Source of the DNA: CAMPKL01 sp963817465 | GTDB taxonomy: Bacteria > Acidobacteriota > Terriglobia > Bryobacterales > UBA6623 | Reading direction: 5' to 3' | DNA: 64,000 bases | NCBI GenBank assembly: GCA_963817465.1 | Contig: CAWFOP010000005.1 | Span: forward strand, 248,001 to 312,000 | In this document: piece after piece, positions 25,802 to 35,032 of the stretch | Layout of the letters: every line of letters starts with the position of its first letter | How positions within the stretch are numbered: the first letter of the stretch is position 1 | Notes under the pieces: model-generated | The model's database searches: none | The model's input: only the letters and a program-made list of their open reading frames with translations | Told to the model about the DNA's origin: nothing | Translations under genes and position numbers: made by a program

Positions 25802-28492
25802 ATGAGGCGCCTTTTGTGGATCTCGCTCCTGGCTTGCTGCGGCGCGGCGAGCGGTCCGGCCGCCGTCGACTTCCAGCGTGAGATCCAGCCGATCCTCAGA
25901 AAGTGCCTGCCCTGCCACGGCCGCGACGAAGGCAGCCGCCAAGCCAACTTCCGTCTCGACTCCTTTGAAAACGCCACCGGCGCCACAGGCGGCTACCCAG
26001 GCATTACGCCGGGCGACAGCGCCGCCAGCCGCGTCATCGTTCGCGTCAAAGATCCGAAGCATCCCATGCCGCCCGCCGGAGATCGGCTGACCGCAGGCGA
26101 GATGGGGCTGCTCGAGCAGTGGATCGACGCCGGCGCGAACTATAAGCGCCACTGGTCGTTTGAAAAGCCCGCGCGGCCTGATGTCCCGAAGCTCACGAGC
26201 GACTGGACGCGCAACGAGATCGACGGCTTCGTCCTTGCGCGGCTCGAGAAGGAAGGCCTGAAGCCCTCGGAACAAGCCGATCGCTACACGCTGATCCGCC
26301 GCCTGGCGCTCGACCTGACCGGACTTCCGCCCGACCCCGCTCTGGTCGAGAAGTTCGTCGCCGACGATTCGCCCGACGCCTACGAAAGAGTCGTCGACAC
26401 GCTGCTGAACTCGCCGCACTTCGGCGAGCGTTGGGCGCGCGTCTGGCTCGACCTGGCCCGCTACGCCGACTCGCAAGGCTACGAGAAGGACCGCCTGCGC
26501 ACCATGTGGCCCTACCGCGACTGGGTGATTCGCGCGCTCAACGCGAACATGCCCTTCGACCGCTTCACGATTCTGCAGCTTGCGGGCGACCTGCTGCCCG
26601 TGCCGACCCAAGACCAGCTCATCGCGACGGGCTTCCATCGCAACACGATGACCAACACCGAGGGCGGCACCGACGACGAGGAGTTTCGCGACGCCGCCGT
26701 CAAGGACCGCGTCGCGACGACCGGCCAGGTCTGGATGGGGCTCACGGTCGGCTGCGCGCAATGCCATTCGCACAAGTACGACCCCATCTCGCACACCGAG
26801 TTCTATCAGCTCTACGCGTTCTTCAACCAGACCGCGGACTCCGACAAGGGCGACGATCGGCCAACGCTCGAGGTCGACCACCTCGATGTAGACGACATCG
26901 AGAAAGACGCCGTCTCGACGCTGATCATGCGGGACTTGCCGCCGGACGAGCGCCGCGAGACGCATGTCGAGGAGCGCGGCAGCTTCCTTTCGCCGGGCGA
27001 GAAGGTCGAGCCAGGCGTGCCGGCGGCGTTCAACGCGTTCCCGGACAGTTGGCCGAGGAATCGCCTCGGCCTCGCCAAGTGGATCGTCTCGAAAGACAAT
27101 CCCCTGACGGCGCGCGTGGCGGTGAATCGCATGTGGGCGCGGCTGTTCGGCGTCGGGATCGTCGAGACCGAAGAGGACTTCGGCACGCAAGGCATGCCGC
27201 CCTCGAATCCGGAGCTGCTCGACTGGCTCGCGACCGAGTTCATGCGGCTCGACTGGGACGTCAAAGGCATCCTCAAGACGATGGTCCTGTCGGCGACGTA
27301 CCGGCAGTCGTCGGATCTCGCCCCGGAGCTCGAAAAGAAGGACCCCAAGAACCGGCTGCTCGCGCGCGGCCCGCGCTTCCGTCTCTCGGCCGAGATGGTG
27401 CGCGACCAGGCGCTGGCGGCGAGCGGGCTGCTGAACGGCAAGCTCTACGGACCGCCCGTGATGCCGTGGCAGCCCAACGGCATCTGGCAGGTGGTCTACA
27501 GCTCGGAGGCCTGGCGAACCAGCGAAGGCGACGACCGCTACCGACGCTCGCTCTACACGCTGTGGCGGCGCACTTCGCCCTACCCGTCGATGACGACGTT
27601 CGACGCGCCGTCGGGCGAGGTTTGCACGGTGCGGCGCATTCGCACGAACACGCCGCTGCAAGCCTTGGTCACGCTGAACGATCCGACGCTGATGGAAGCG
27701 GCGCAGCGCTTGGCCGCCCGCGCCGAGGAGAAAAAGCCCGCCGACACGGCCGAACGCCTGTTCCGCCTGGCGCTCGTGCGCCCCCCAACCGAGGCGGAAG
27801 TCGAGCGCGTCGTCCAGCTCCACGACGACGCGGAAAAGGAGCTCTCCAAGGATCGCGAGCGAGCCCGCGAGCTGCTGCACTACGACAAGGTGCTCTACAC
27901 CGAGGACCGCACCGTCGAGCTCGTCTCCGATGTCCGTACAGACGGCGCGGAGTGGCGCTACACCATCGAAAAGCCCTCGGAGGATTGGGCGCTGCCGGGG
28001 TTCAACGACTCCCGCTGGGACAAGGGCGCCGGCGCGTTCGGACGCATGTTCAAGAAAGAAGGCGACGACGAGGACCCGACCAAGGAGCTCGAGATCGCGA
28101 CCGACTGGCACAGCGACGAGCTTTGGCTGCGCAAAGAGTTCGACGTCGACGAGAAGGGGCTCACTGATCTGACGATCTATGCGCGAGCGTCGGCTCACTT
28201 CGAGGCCTTCCTCAACGGCGTGCCGGCGGCGGACTCGGTGCAAGAGTCCGGGACGCATACGGGGTACTCCGTCTATCCGGCGGCGGCGAAGACCATCAGG
28301 CCGGGCAAGAACGTGCTCGCGGTCCGGGTCTTTCGCAGCCGTCCGCCGGAGGCCGGCCAGCACGTGGACATCGGTCTGCAAGCGTTGCGTCCCGCCGACC
28401 TGACCAAGAGCCGCGACGAAGCCGATCGCGCCGCGTGGGTCGTCGCCGCGAACGTCGTGCTCAACCTCGATGAGACCCTGACCAAGAGATAG
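25802..28492 (+). CDS. PSCyt1-DUF1549-DUF1553 (PSD1) cytochrome-domain protein
   Basis: 896 residues from the ATG at 25802. A signal peptide is followed by a c-type heme motif CLPCH at 35-39 (PSCyt1), DUF1549 with a second CAQCH at 318-322 inside CAQCHSHKYDP, then DUF1553 (about 430-680: WPRNRLGLAKW, then CTVRRIRTNTPLQAL). The last ~200 residues look like a beta-sandwich carbohydrate-binding region (WALPGFNDSRWDKG). Proteins of this make-up are common in Planctomycetes, Verrucomicrobia and Acidobacteria and are always paired with DUF1501 proteins, as here, two bases downstream. Their role is unproven; polysaccharide oxidation or electron transfer has been suggested. Periplasmic. Confidence 0.92.
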   Translation: MRRLLWISLLACCGAASGPAAVDFQREIQPILRKCLPCHGRDEGSRQANFRLDSFENATGATGGYPGITPGDSAASRVIVRVKDPKHPMPPAGDRLTAGEMGLLEQWIDAGANYKRHWSFEKPARPDVPKLTSDWTRNEIDGFVLARLEKEGLKPSEQADRYTLIRRLALDLTGLPPDPALVEKFVADDSPDAYERVVDTLLNSPHFGERWARVWLDLARYADSQGYEKDRLRTMWPYRDWVIRALNANMPFDRFTILQLAGDLLPVPTQDQLIATGFHRNTMTNTEGGTDDEEFRDAAVKDRVATTGQVWMGLTVGCAQCHSHKYDPISHTEFYQLYAFFNQTADSDKGDDRPTLEVDHLDVDDIEKDAVSTLIMRDLPPDERRETHVEERGSFLSPGEKVEPGVPAAFNAFPDSWPRNRLGLAKWIVSKDNPLTARVAVNRMWARLFGVGIVETEEDFGTQGMPPSNPELLDWLATEFMRLDWDVKGILKTMVLSATYRQSSDLAPELEKKDPKNRLLARGPRFRLSAEMVRDQALAASGLLNGKLYGPPVMPWQPNGIWQVVYSSEAWRTSEGDDRYRRSLYTLWRRTSPYPSMTTFDAPSGEVCTVRRIRTNTPLQALVTLNDPTLMEAAQRLAARAEEKKPADTAERLFRLALVRPPTEAEVERVVQLHDDAEKELSKDRERARELLHYDKVLYTEDRTVELVSDVRTDGAEWRYTIEKPSEDWALPGFNDSRWDKGAGAFGRMFKKEGDDEDPTKELEIATDWHSDELWLRKEFDVDEKGLTDLTIYARASAHFEAFLNGVPAADSVQESGTHTGYSVYPAAAKTIRPGKNVLAVRVFRSRPPEAGQHVDIGLQALRPADLTKSRDEADRAAWVVAANVVLNLDETLTKR

Positions 28493-28494
28493 CC

Positions 28495-29937
28495 ATGCTT
28501 ACCCGTCTCAAACAAGCGCACTCGCAAACTCGGAGGCACTTCCTCGAACGCTGCCAACTGGGGCTGGCCGGCATGTTCTTGGCCGATGTCGCTGGGGCGG
28601 CGAACCTCGACAACCCGCTCGCGCCCAAGAAGCCGCACTTCCCCGCCCGCGCCAAGTCGGTGATCTACCTCCACATGGCGGGCAGCCCGACGCAGCTCGA
28701 GCTGTTCGAGCCCAAGCCGCAGCTTCAGAAGTACGACGGCCAGGACTGCCCGCAGGAGCTGCTCGAGGGCAAGCGCTTCGCCTTCATCAAGGGTGTCCCG
28801 AAGTTGCTCGGCACGCCTTTCAAATACGCGCAGTACGGCCAGTCGGGGACTTGGGTCAGCGAGTTGCTGCCGCACTTTTCGAAGGTCGTGGACGAGGTGG
28901 CGGTCATCCACTCGATGACCACCGACCAGTTCAACCATGCGCCCGCACAGCTCTATCTGCACACGGGCAACCCGCGGCTGGGCTACGCCTCGATGGGCGC
29001 CTGGGCGACTTACGGCCTGGGGACCGAGAATCAAGACCTGCCGGGCTTCGTCGTGCTGGTTAGCGGCAACAGCATTCCCAGCGCGGGCAAGAGCCTGTGG
29101 GGCAGCGGCTTCCTGCCGTCGGTCCACCAGGGCGTGCAGTGCCGCACGCAAGGCGACCCGGTGCTCTACCTCAGCGACCCCGAGGGCGTGAGCCGCTCGA
29201 TGCGGCGCAAGACGCTCGACGCCATCGGCGACCTCAACCGCTTGCAGCAAGAGCACGACGGCGACCCCGAAACCGAGGCGCGCATCTCGCAATACGAGCT
29301 GGCCTACCGCATGCAAATCTCCGTCCCCGAGGTGATGGACATCTCGAAGGAGCCGGACGCGGTGCACACAGCCTACGGAACAGAGCCGGGCAAGACGTCG
29401 TTCGCCAACAATTGCCTGCTGGCGCGGCGGCTGGTTGAGAACGGTTGCCGCTTCGTGCAGCTTTTCCACTGGGGCTGGGACCACCACGGCGCGTCGCGCC
29501 GCGAAGACATCCGCTACGATCTGCCGAAGAAAGCCGCCAGCGTCGACCGGTCGATGGCGGCGTTGATCACCGACCTCAAGCAGCGCGGTCTGCTCGACCA
29601 GACGCTCATCGTGTGGGGCGGCGAGTTCGGCCGCACGCCGATGCGCGAAAATCGCCAAGGCAAATACACCGAATACGTCGGCCGCGATCACCACCCCTAC
29701 GGCTACACGATGTGGATGGCAGGCGGCGGCGTCAAAGGCGGCCTCAACTACGGCGCCACTGACGACATCGGCTACTACGCCGTCGAGAACAAGCTGACGC
29801 CGCGCGACTTGCAAGCGACGATTCTCAACCAGCTTGGCCTCGACCCCTACAAGCTCAGCTACTCCTATCAGGGGCTCGACCAACGGCTCATCGGGCCCAC
29901 CGATGAAGCCCGAATCGTCAAAGACCTGCTCGCCTAG
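28495..29937 (+). CDS. DUF1501 family protein (sulfatase-like fold), Tat-type N-terminus
   Basis: 480 residues, start 2 bases after the DUF1553 gene stop. The N-terminus TRRHFLERCQLGLAGMFL is a twin-arginine type export signal. The body has the DUF1501 hallmarks SVIYLHMAGSPTQLELFEPKP, VWGGEFGRTPM and GRDHHPYGYTMWMAGGGVKGG; the family belongs to the alkaline-phosphatase/sulfatase superfamily. The catalytic nucleophile expected for sulfatases is not evident. It works as the invariable partner of DUF1553 proteins, probably in the periplasm. Confidence 0.93.
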   Translation: MLTRLKQAHSQTRRHFLERCQLGLAGMFLADVAGAANLDNPLAPKKPHFPARAKSVIYLHMAGSPTQLELFEPKPQLQKYDGQDCPQELLEGKRFAFIKGVPKLLGTPFKYAQYGQSGTWVSELLPHFSKVVDEVAVIHSMTTDQFNHAPAQLYLHTGNPRLGYASMGAWATYGLGTENQDLPGFVVLVSGNSIPSAGKSLWGSGFLPSVHQGVQCRTQGDPVLYLSDPEGVSRSMRRKTLDAIGDLNRLQQEHDGDPETEARISQYELAYRMQISVPEVMDISKEPDAVHTAYGTEPGKTSFANNCLLARRLVENGCRFVQLFHWGWDHHGASRREDIRYDLPKKAASVDRSMAALITDLKQRGLLDQTLIVWGGEFGRTPMRENRQGKYTEYVGRDHHPYGYTMWMAGGGVKGGLNYGATDDIGYYAVENKLTPRDLQATILNQLGLDPYKLSYSYQGLDQRLIGPTDEARIVKDLLA

Positions 29938-30044
29938 CCGTTAAGGCGAAGAAAACACGTAATCTTTTTGACCCGATCGACGCCTGGTCTTACAATCAAC
30001 GGTGGGCGTGCGGCTCTGTCAGCCGGACGTCGCGGTTGTGGTCT

Positions 30045-32385
30045 ATGCGCTCGACTCCTACTTATTTTCGATTCCTGATCCTCGCCGCTTGCCTCTGCCC
30101 GCTCGGTCTGCGGGCCGCGGACGAAGCGCCGGACGCGGCGGCGTTCGACCAAAGCGTCAAGCCTTTGTTTGAGGGCTCGTGCGTCGCCTGCCACAACGCC
30201 GGACTGAAGTCGGGCAATCTCAGCCTCGCCGGCTTCATGAAGATCGATTCGGTCGGCGCCAAGCGCGAAGAGTGGGAGCGCATCGTTCACAAAGTGCGAA
30301 CCGGCGAGATGCCTCCCAACGGCATTCCGCGGCCTCCCGAAGAAGAGGTCGCGGCCTTCATCAACGTCATCGACAAAGAGACCGATCGCATCGACAGCAA
30401 CACGCCGGTCGACCCGGGCCGCGTGACGGCGCGCCGCCTCAACCGCCGCGAGTATTCGAATACCATTCGCGACCTGCTGGGCGTGAGCTTCGACGCCACC
30501 GGCGACTTCCCGAGCGATGACTTGGGCTACGGCTTCGACAACATCGGCGACGTGCTGACGATCTCGCCCGTGCTCATGGAAAAGTACATGTCGGCGGCGG
30601 AGGCGATCTCGCGCCGCGCCATCGGCGCCGATCCGCTGCCGGCCAAGCCGATCGAAGCCGAGTACCAACACAAGGACGGAACGATCCAGCGCATCAACGA
30701 GAGCGCTATCGAGGCGCGGCATCGCGTCGATTGGGACGCGGAATACACGATTCGCATCGGCCTGCCAGGCGAACGTCCGGAAGACGCGGCTCCGGTCGAG
30801 CTCGGCTTCTTCATGGACGGCAAGCTGCTCCACAAGATGATGGTCGAGACCAAGCCTTCGGGTTTGGTTTACTTCAACCCCTTTTCGGTCGAGGAAATGC
30901 GCCTGTTCTTGCCGGCCGGCGATCACACCTTCCGCGCGGCGTTTCTCAACGACCATTTCACGGACGGGATGAGCCGGAAGGACGCCTTTGATCGCGATAA
31001 GAACAAGTTTCTCGAGTCGATCACCTTCGTCGGCCCCTTCCCGACCGACGTCATCCCCGAGAGCCGCAAGATGATTCTGACGTGCGACCCGGCGAGCGGC
31101 CGGCCTTGCGTCGAGTCGATCATGCGCCGCCTGACGCGGCGCGCCTACCGCCGCCCTGTTACAGACGACGAAGTCGAGGCGCTCGTCAGGTTCTCCGACA
31201 TGGCATTGAAAGAAGGACTCTCGCCCGAGCAAGGCGTGCAGCTTTCGATCCAGGCCATGTTGGTTTCGCCGAACTACCTGTTTCGCATCGAGAAGGACCC
31301 CGACCCGCTCGACCCGACCGCTGTGCACCGTGTATCGGATATCGAGCTGGCCTCGCGGCTAAGCTACTTCCTGTGGAACTCGATGCCCGACGACAAGCTG
31401 CTCACGTTAGCCGAGCAGAACAAGCTGCACGAGCCGGCGACGCTGCAAGCGCAGGTCGACCGCATGCTGGCCGACGACCGCTCGGGCGAGATGGCGAAGA
31501 ATTTCGCGGGCCAGTGGCTCGAGATTCGCAACCTCGACAGCGTCAACCCGGACCCGGAAAAATTCCCGGAGTGGGGCCCCGAGCTGCGCGAGGCGATGCG
31601 CACCGAGTCGTTGATGTTCTTCGATTCCGTGTTGCGCGAGAACCGCCCGATGAGCGACTTCATCGACGCTGATTACACGTTCTTGAACGGTCCGCTGGCG
31701 AAGCATTACGGGATCGAGGGCGTCAATGGCCCCGACTTCCGTCGCGTGAAGCTCGAAACGGCGGAGCGCGGAGGCGTGCTCGGCCAGGCCGGCGTACTGA
31801 CCGTGACGAGCTACCCGACGCGGACCTCGCCGGTGATCCGCGGCAAATACGTCCTCGAGCAGATCCTCGGGACGCCGCCGCCGCCCCCGCCGCCCAACGT
31901 GCCGCCGCTCGACGAACAGAGCCTCGGCCCGAACGCGACCATGCGCGAGAAACTCGACGCTCACCGCAGCAGCCCGATTTGCGCCTCGTGCCACAACCGC
32001 ATGGACAATCTGGGCTTCGGGCTGGAGAACTACGACGCGATCGGTCGCTGGCGCACCAAGGACGGCGAAGCGGCCGGTCGATTCGAGCGGCGTGCTGCCC
32101 AACGGCGAGAGCTTCCAGTCGCCGGCGGAGATGCGCAAGATCCTGCTCGAGGACATGCCCGAATTCGCGCGCGCGATGACCGAAAAAATGCTGATTTTCG
32201 CTCTGGGCAGAGGCTTGGAGCCTTATGATCGAAGAACCATCAACCGGATCGTGGACCACGTCAAGGCGGACGACTACCGCTTCCAGACGTTGATTCACGA
32301 GACCGTGGCGAGCTTGCCCTTCCAGGAACGAAGGGGAGAGTTGCCGAAAGAGGCGCCCGCGGCGCGCGAGGAGAAGGCGGAATGA
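30045..32385 (+). CDS. DUF1587/1592/1588/1585 (PSD3-4, PSCyt3) cytochrome-domain protein, one +1 frameshift
   Basis: Signal peptide (RFLILAACLCPLGLRA), then heme motif CVACH at residues 46-50, DUF1587 (RRLNRREYSNTIRDLLG), DUF1595/DUF1592 (LTRRAYRRPVTDDE; SRLSYFLWNSMPDD), DUF1588 (GVLTVTSYPTRTSPVIRGK) with a second CASCH in SSPICASCHNRMDN, and DUF1585 at the end. A TTG 9 bases upstream is an alternative start; I prefer the ATG. The frame shifts at about 32080-32085 (extra G in GGCCGGTC); the C-terminal 100 residues (SSGVLPNGESFQSPAEM) continue in the next frame. Repaired length is about 779 residues, typical for the family. The stop overlaps the DUF1552 start (ATGA). Confidence 0.88.
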
Positions 32386-33723
32386 GACGCAAAGCGTTAC
32401 CGAGACGGACATTTCTGAGGGGGGCCAGCGCCGCGATCGCCCTGCCCTTCCTCGATGCCATGAGCCCGGCGTTCGCCTCCAGCAGCATTCCCGGCAAGAA
32501 GCCGCTGCGCATGGGCTTCGTCTACGTTCCGAACGGCGTCATCATGCCGAACTGGAACCCGGACTACGAGGGGCCGCTAAAAGATTTGCCGCCGACTCTC
32601 CAGCCGCTCGACGGCCTGCAGCAGGACATGCTCATGATGAGCAACCTGACGCACAACTACGGGCGCGCGCTGCTCGACGGCGCCGGCGACCACGGCCGCT
32701 GCTGCGGGTCATACCTCAGCGGCGTCCACGTGCGCAAGAGCGCGGTCGACATCAAGGCCGGCGTATCGTGCGATCAGCTCGTCGCGAATGAAGTGGGTCA
32801 CGAGACGCGTTTCCCGTCGCTCGAGCTCGGTCTCGAGGACGCGCGCCAGGCGGGTGACTGCGACTCGGGCTACTCCTGCGCTTACACGAACAACCTGGCG
32901 TGGCGCAGCGAGTCGCAGCCGCTGCCGCCCGTCTTGAACCCGCGCGAGCTGTTCGAGCGCCTGTTCGGCAAGGACGCACACCTGACGCCCGAGGAGCGCG
33001 AGCAGCGCAACCGCTTCCGCAAGAGCATTCTGGATTTCGTCTCCGAAGACACGCGCAAGCTGCAACGCAACCTGGGTCCGACCGACAAGCGCAAGCTCGA
33101 CGAGTATCTCGGTTCGATCCGCGAGATCGAGCGCCAGATCGAGCGCGCCGAGAAAGACAACAGCCGGATCGATCCCGGCTTCGCCAAGCCCTACGGCGTG
33201 CCGGCGGACTTCGCCGAGCACTTCCGGCTGATGACCGACATGCTCACCGTCGCGCTGCAAGCCGACATGAGCCGCGTGTTCACCTTCTTGGTCACGCGCG
33301 AGGGGACTTCCCGGCCCTACCGCGAGATCGGCATCGCCGACGGCCACCACCCGCTGACGCACCACTTCGGCGACGAGACGAAGATCGAGAAGGTCAAGAA
33401 GATCAACGCTTACCACATGGAGCAGTTCGCCACGTGGATCAAGAAGCTGAAGTCGATCGAAGAGGGCGACGGCACCCTGCTCGATAACTCGATGATCGTC
33501 TACGGCGCGGGCTTGTCGGACGGCAACCGTCACACGCATGAGGACCTGCCGACGGTCATGCTGGGCCGCGGCGAGCGGAGCCGTCGTTCCAGGCCGCCGC
33601 GTGGTGTACCGCCGCGAGACGCCGATGACCAATCTGTTCCTGTCGATGATGGATCGCATGGGGACGCAGGTCGAAAACTTCGGCGACTCGACCGGGCGTC
33701 TCGAAGGACTCGACCTCACCTAG
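32382..33723 (+). CDS. DUF1552 protein with Tat-type signal, one +1 frameshift near the end
   Basis: Start ATG overlaps the upstream stop. RRTFLRGASAAIALPFLDAM is a twin-arginine signal. The DUF1552 body shows KPLRMGFVYVPNGVIMPNWNP, CCGSYLSGVHV and SLDYSGYSC-like segments, and ends with NLFLSMMDRMG. Removing one base in GGCGAGCGG at about 33570-33574 restores the final 50 residues (GAVVPGRRVVYRRETPMTN) and gives about 446 residues. DUF1552 proteins always accompany DUF1592 proteins, the counterpart of the DUF1553/DUF1501 pair just upstream. A strong terminator follows 23 bases later. Confidence 0.88.
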
Positions 33724-33746
33724 GCGCGGTCGCCAAGACAGCTTTT

Positions 33747-33775
33747 CGGCCGGGCCCGGCGGGTCCGGCCGTTTT
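33747..33775 (+). terminator. Rho-independent terminator after DUF1552
   Basis: An 11-bp GC stem (CGGCCGGGCCC with GGGTCCGGCCG, one G-T pair) with a GGC loop, followed by TTTT. The next gene is convergent, and TTTT also precedes the stem as part of GCTTTTCGG, so the element may be weakly bidirectional. Confidence 0.8.
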
Positions 33776-33842
33776 CGTTTGACAGTAGGCGGCTTTCGCC
33801 GTTTCTTACAGGCGAGAGCGCCCGCCCATAGCCACTCTTCGA

Positions 33843-34910
33843 TTAGCGCGACTCGGGCTTCGGCGCGGCTTGCTTTTGCTCTTGCTGTTTCTGCTCTTCT
33901 TCTTCCTTTTTCAGCTTTTCGCGCTCGAGGAGGCGTTTGAGGAAGCCGGGGACCGGAGCTTCGGCCGGCTCGGCGCGAACCAGCGCAGTCAAGGCGTCGA
34001 GCGCGGCCTGCTGTTGCCCGTCGGCGATCTCGACGAGGCGCTGCTTGCCGTCGGCGGAGGGCTCGAGCCGCACCGCGCCGTCGCTCGAGTACTGCAGCGT
34101 TCCAGGCTCGGAGAGCTTCCAATATGCGGCGTCGGGAGTCACGGCGTAGAAGGCCGCCAGAGTCGCCGGCGTCGCGGGGCCGACGGCGCCGCCAGCCGCC
34201 TTGTAGACGTCGACCAGCGGGTGCTCGGGCATCCACGTGAAGCCGTCGGCGAGGGAGGCGAGCGGGTATTGCACCGCCTCGGCCGTCGATGGGGCGATGG
34301 CGACAATCGGCGAGGGCCAGTTGCTGAACAGCTTGTTCGCCGCGGCGACGTCGCCCGACAGATCGCCGCCCACGACGAGGGTCTTGACCTTCGTCGCAAT
34401 GATGTCGGTCGCGTGATTGAGCGCCTCGGTCTGCACCAGAGCCGTCGCCGGTCCGGTCAGCACGATCAGGGCGTTCTGGTCTTCTTCAGCGGTGAGCGCG
34501 TTCCGAATCAGCGCCGCGGAGATCGCCGTGTCGTTGAGGTCCTTGATGGAGGTTTTGAAGAGCGGTTCGCCGTCGGAGTTCTTGCGGTCGAGCGCGGCCT
34601 TGACGCAGGCGGGAGGGGCGGCCGGGGAGCCGTTGTCGGAGAGACCGACCGGCAGCCGGCTCCAGCCGCGGCGGAAGCGCTCGGGCAACTTGCGTCCGGC
34701 GTACTCGGAATACACAGTGCCAAGCGCATCGACGAACTGCGCCGAAGCCAAGCTCGGGTAGCTCACATTGACCGCCGCGAGCGAGACCTTCGACTCGGAA
34801 ACCCGTGCGGCGGCATGCAGCACGGTCAGGGCGAGGTACTCATCGACTCCCTCGCCGAAGCCGCCGTCGATGACGATGCCTAGCGGTGACGCCTCTTCCT
34901 CTTCAGCCAT
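33843..34910 (-). CDS. Nucleoside-hydrolase-like protein with altered metal site
   Basis: 355 residues. The fold signals of the inosine-uridine nucleoside hydrolase family are there: an N-terminal Asp loop, then LIVLTGPATALVQTEAL and TLVVGGDLSG in the middle, and FAIYPxxDP-like PLVDVYKAAGG. The calcium-binding N-terminal motif (DxDxGxDD in true hydrolases) reads IDGGFGEGVDEYLAL, with several acidic residues lost or moved. Catalysis is therefore doubtful. The C-terminal tail is a Glu/Lys/Gln-rich coiled stretch (EKLKKEEEEQKQQEQK). No signal peptide. It lies alone between convergent and divergent neighbours. Confidence 0.7.
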   Translation of the reverse strand: MAEEEEASPLGIVIDGGFGEGVDEYLALTVLHAAARVSESKVSLAAVNVSYPSLASAQFVDALGTVYSEYAGRKLPERFRRGWSRLPVGLSDNGSPAAPPACVKAALDRKNSDGEPLFKTSIKDLNDTAISAALIRNALTAEEDQNALIVLTGPATALVQTEALNHATDIIATKVKTLVVGGDLSGDVAAANKLFSNWPSPIVAIAPSTAEAVQYPLASLADGFTWMPEHPLVDVYKAAGGAVGPATPATLAAFYAVTPDAAYWKLSEPGTLQYSSDGAVRLEPSADGKQRLVEIADGQQQAALDALTALVRAEPAEAPVPGFLKRLLEREKLKKEEEEQKQQEQKQAAPKPESR

Positions 34911-35013
34911 CGAAAATCACCACTCGTTAGGGTAACGGATGTTTCTAGCCTTGGGTTACCCATCGCGTGGAGAAAGTGCGGCCCTAAAAGCGAGCCGGAG
35001 TCGATCGAGCGGG

Positions 35014-35019
35014 TATAAT
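35014..35019 (+). promoter_or_regulatory. Consensus -10 box TATAAT before DUF5060 gene
   Basis: A perfect TATAAT that overlaps the first in-frame ATG (35018), so transcription must start after that codon. It moves the real start to the ATG at 35033. Confidence 0.6.
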
Positions 35020-35032
35020 GGCGCGACTGCAA

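Noticed and set aside
25790..28381. 863-codon open frame antisense to the DUF1553 gene
   Set aside because: A shadow of GC-rich codon usage: Arg/Val-rich, no motifs, and it lies wholly opposite a gene with clear domains. The same applies to the long antisense frame 12236-13894 opposite uvrB and 28273-29883 opposite the DUF1501 gene.
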